This document shows, in pieces, positions 13,925-15,065 of a stretch of DNA of 15,065 nucleotides. The stretch covers positions 1 through 15,065 of the forward strand of contig QFQP01000069.1 of NCBI GenBank assembly GCA_003243425.1. Reading direction: 5' to 3'. This DNA is from Archangium gephyra. Lineage in GTDB: Bacteria; Myxococcota; Myxococcia; Myxococcales; Myxococcaceae. A model generated the notes under the pieces. The model had not been told where the DNA came from. It made no database searches and saw only the letters and a program-made list of their open reading frames with translations. The position numbers and the translations under genes were made by a program. Position 1 is the first letter of the stretch; every line of letters begins with the position of its first letter.

Positions 13925-15019
13925 TCAGTCGGGTCTGAAGACCGAGAGTTCCCGAATCGTCGTCACCGGTTCCGGAAACTCCAGCCGAACCAACCAGGCC
14001 GGGTTGTCACCGATGTCGATGGGCACCGCGAGAAACCGCTCTTCGAGCGCTTCGCTGAACGCCGAGCGCGGCAGCGCGACGGAGAAGACGTGCGCGTCAC
14101 CGCGCCAATCGAGCACCGTCATCTCGACGAAGTCGGACGCGGTGACGAACCCCCGAAGCGCGATGAGGTCCACGAATATCGTGGACTGAAGATTGAGTTC
14201 GAGCGTGCGTTCGTTGATCACGGACCGCACGAGCCTGCGGTCGGTCAGCGGGCAGTTGCCAACCGTCGAGAGACACGGCGCGCCGAACGTCCACGCCACG
14301 TGACGAAACGGGAGCGTCGTGTGCGTAGTCACGGTCGCATCCGTCACGCGCGAGATGGTCGGCGCGAGAAACGCGTCGTTCCCGACCACCAGCTGCCGCG
14401 CCGAGATCGACAGCACCTCGCTCTCGAACTCGCCGAGCACCCGTGAGTCCAGCTGCGAGCTCGCGGGAACGAGGTGCCCATCAGCGTCGAGTTGATGCGA
14501 GTCCCACCGCCAGACGATGCCTGCATCGCTTCGGAACTCGATGCGGTGTGAGACGAGCTGGCCGGCGTCACTGAGCGCGAATGGCGCCGGCTCGAACTGG
14601 AGCCCGCCGTCGATGCGCACGTTCGGATTCCAGTCGACGAACGGAGGCAGCTCGAGGCTCGAGCCCAGCGACGGAATGTCGACCTGGTAGTGAACGCCAG
14701 AATCGAACGTGGTCTCCACCCGCAGACAGAAACCTGCCGAGAAGCCGGTAAGTCTTTGTGCTTCCGCGCGAAGCAGCTCGAACTCGAACGTTCCTGATTC
14801 CCCGACGGCCACGCGCTCGTGCACCACCGGGGCGATGCACGGCCCGCCTGCAGACGCGAACTTCTCGCGGCTGAGCGTCACCTGCTGCCCTGCGACCGGG
14901 CGCTCGGCGCGCACCATTCCTGACAGACCGAGAATGTCGTCGGGGTTGATGCAGCCGCTCAGCAAGACGCCGAGCAGCAGCCAGCCCTCACCACACCGAA
15001 ATCTCGTCGACACGAACAA
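13925..15019 (-). CDS. Lipoprotein of unknown function
   Basis: A 364-residue lipoprotein. The signal peptide contains WLLLGVLLSGC with lipobox LSGC (lipidated Cys23). The mature part begins INPDDILGLSGMVRAERPVA, resembling a carboxypeptidase-regulatory-like beta-sandwich in which a domain opens with SGxV and continues into VTLSREKF; the rest is rich in beta strands without a named domain. A few Cys (such as in GGPCIAP, AGFCLRV, APCLSTVGNC) could form disulfides. The TTG at 15019 is chosen because GGGGGAG lies six bases upstream; a GTG at 15013 is the alternative and would be 12 bases away. It converges with the TPR gene across 85 bases. Envelope location is inferred from the lipobox. Confidence 0.8.
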   Translation of the reverse strand: MFVSTRFRCGEGWLLLGVLLSGCINPDDILGLSGMVRAERPVAGQQVTLSREKFASAGGPCIAPVVHERVAVGESGTFEFELLRAEAQRLTGFSAGFCLRVETTFDSGVHYQVDIPSLGSSLELPPFVDWNPNVRIDGGLQFEPAPFALSDAGQLVSHRIEFRSDAGIVWRWDSHQLDADGHLVPASSQLDSRVLGEFESEVLSISARQLVVGNDAFLAPTISRVTDATVTTHTTLPFRHVAWTFGAPCLSTVGNCPLTDRRLVRSVINERTLELNLQSTIFVDLIALRGFVTASDFVEMTVLDWRGDAHVFSVALPRSAFSEALEERFLAVPIDIGDNPAWLVRLEFPEPVTTIRELSVFRPD

Positions 15020-15065
15020 GCGATTCTCCCCCGACTGTCACCGACTGAACTTCGACCCCTGCATC

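Overview
The window is GC-rich and almost fully coding; no gap between genes exceeds about 130 bases. It looks like chromosomal DNA of a myxobacterium (Myxococcota). The evidence is several secreted lipoproteins with long Gly/Ser linkers and DGG-type sequence after the lipobox Cys, a MopE-type Cys-bounded DxDxD motif, a TonB/ExbB/ExbD/ExbD operon, and third-position GC bias in every real gene. This assignment is inference from style. No rRNA, tRNA, CRISPR array, insertion sequence or phage gene was seen.

Layout. (1) 1-84: the probable 5' end of a minus-strand gene cut by the window edge. (2) 172-2281: an aldo/keto reductase divergent from a LysR regulator, with a perfect 8+3+8 palindrome in the gap. 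(3) 2297-4066: a predicted outer-membrane barrel protein, then a lipoprotein joining a MopE-type motif to a glutamine-amidotransferase-like domain. (4) 4114-5295: a damaged stretch. It holds an AraC-type N-terminal domain fused out of frame to the last ~95 residues of a long-chain acyl-CoA ligase, then a VOC/glyoxalase gene with a one-base frameshift. (5) 5332-7188: a Cys-rich small lipoprotein and a large propeller-like lipoprotein. (6) 10204 down to 7178 on the minus strand: tonB-exbB-exbD-exbD, a SAM methyltransferase, and a 28-codon stub resembling the start of a peroxiredoxin. (7) 10318-11119: a DoxX-like membrane protein divergent from an HxlR regulator, with repeated operator-like DNA between them. 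(8) 11150-12559: a rhodanese domain fused to what I read as an LCIB-type (theta/beta-like) carbonic anhydrase, the most unusual gene here. (9) 12685-13839: a TPR protein. (10) 15019 down to 13925: a lipoprotein of unknown function.

How the genes work together. The clearest unit is the Ton motor: ExbB with two ExbD paralogues harvests proton-motive force and TonB passes it to outer-membrane receptors, none of which is in the window. Two regulator/target pairs (LysR-AKR and HxlR-DoxX) have the classic divergent arrangement with symmetric sites between them. The rhodanese-LCIB gene follows hxlR by 30 bases and may share its transcript. Many genes lack a Shine-Dalgarno sequence and instead carry a similar TA-rich then CCGCG block directly before the start codon, suggesting very short or absent 5' leaders.
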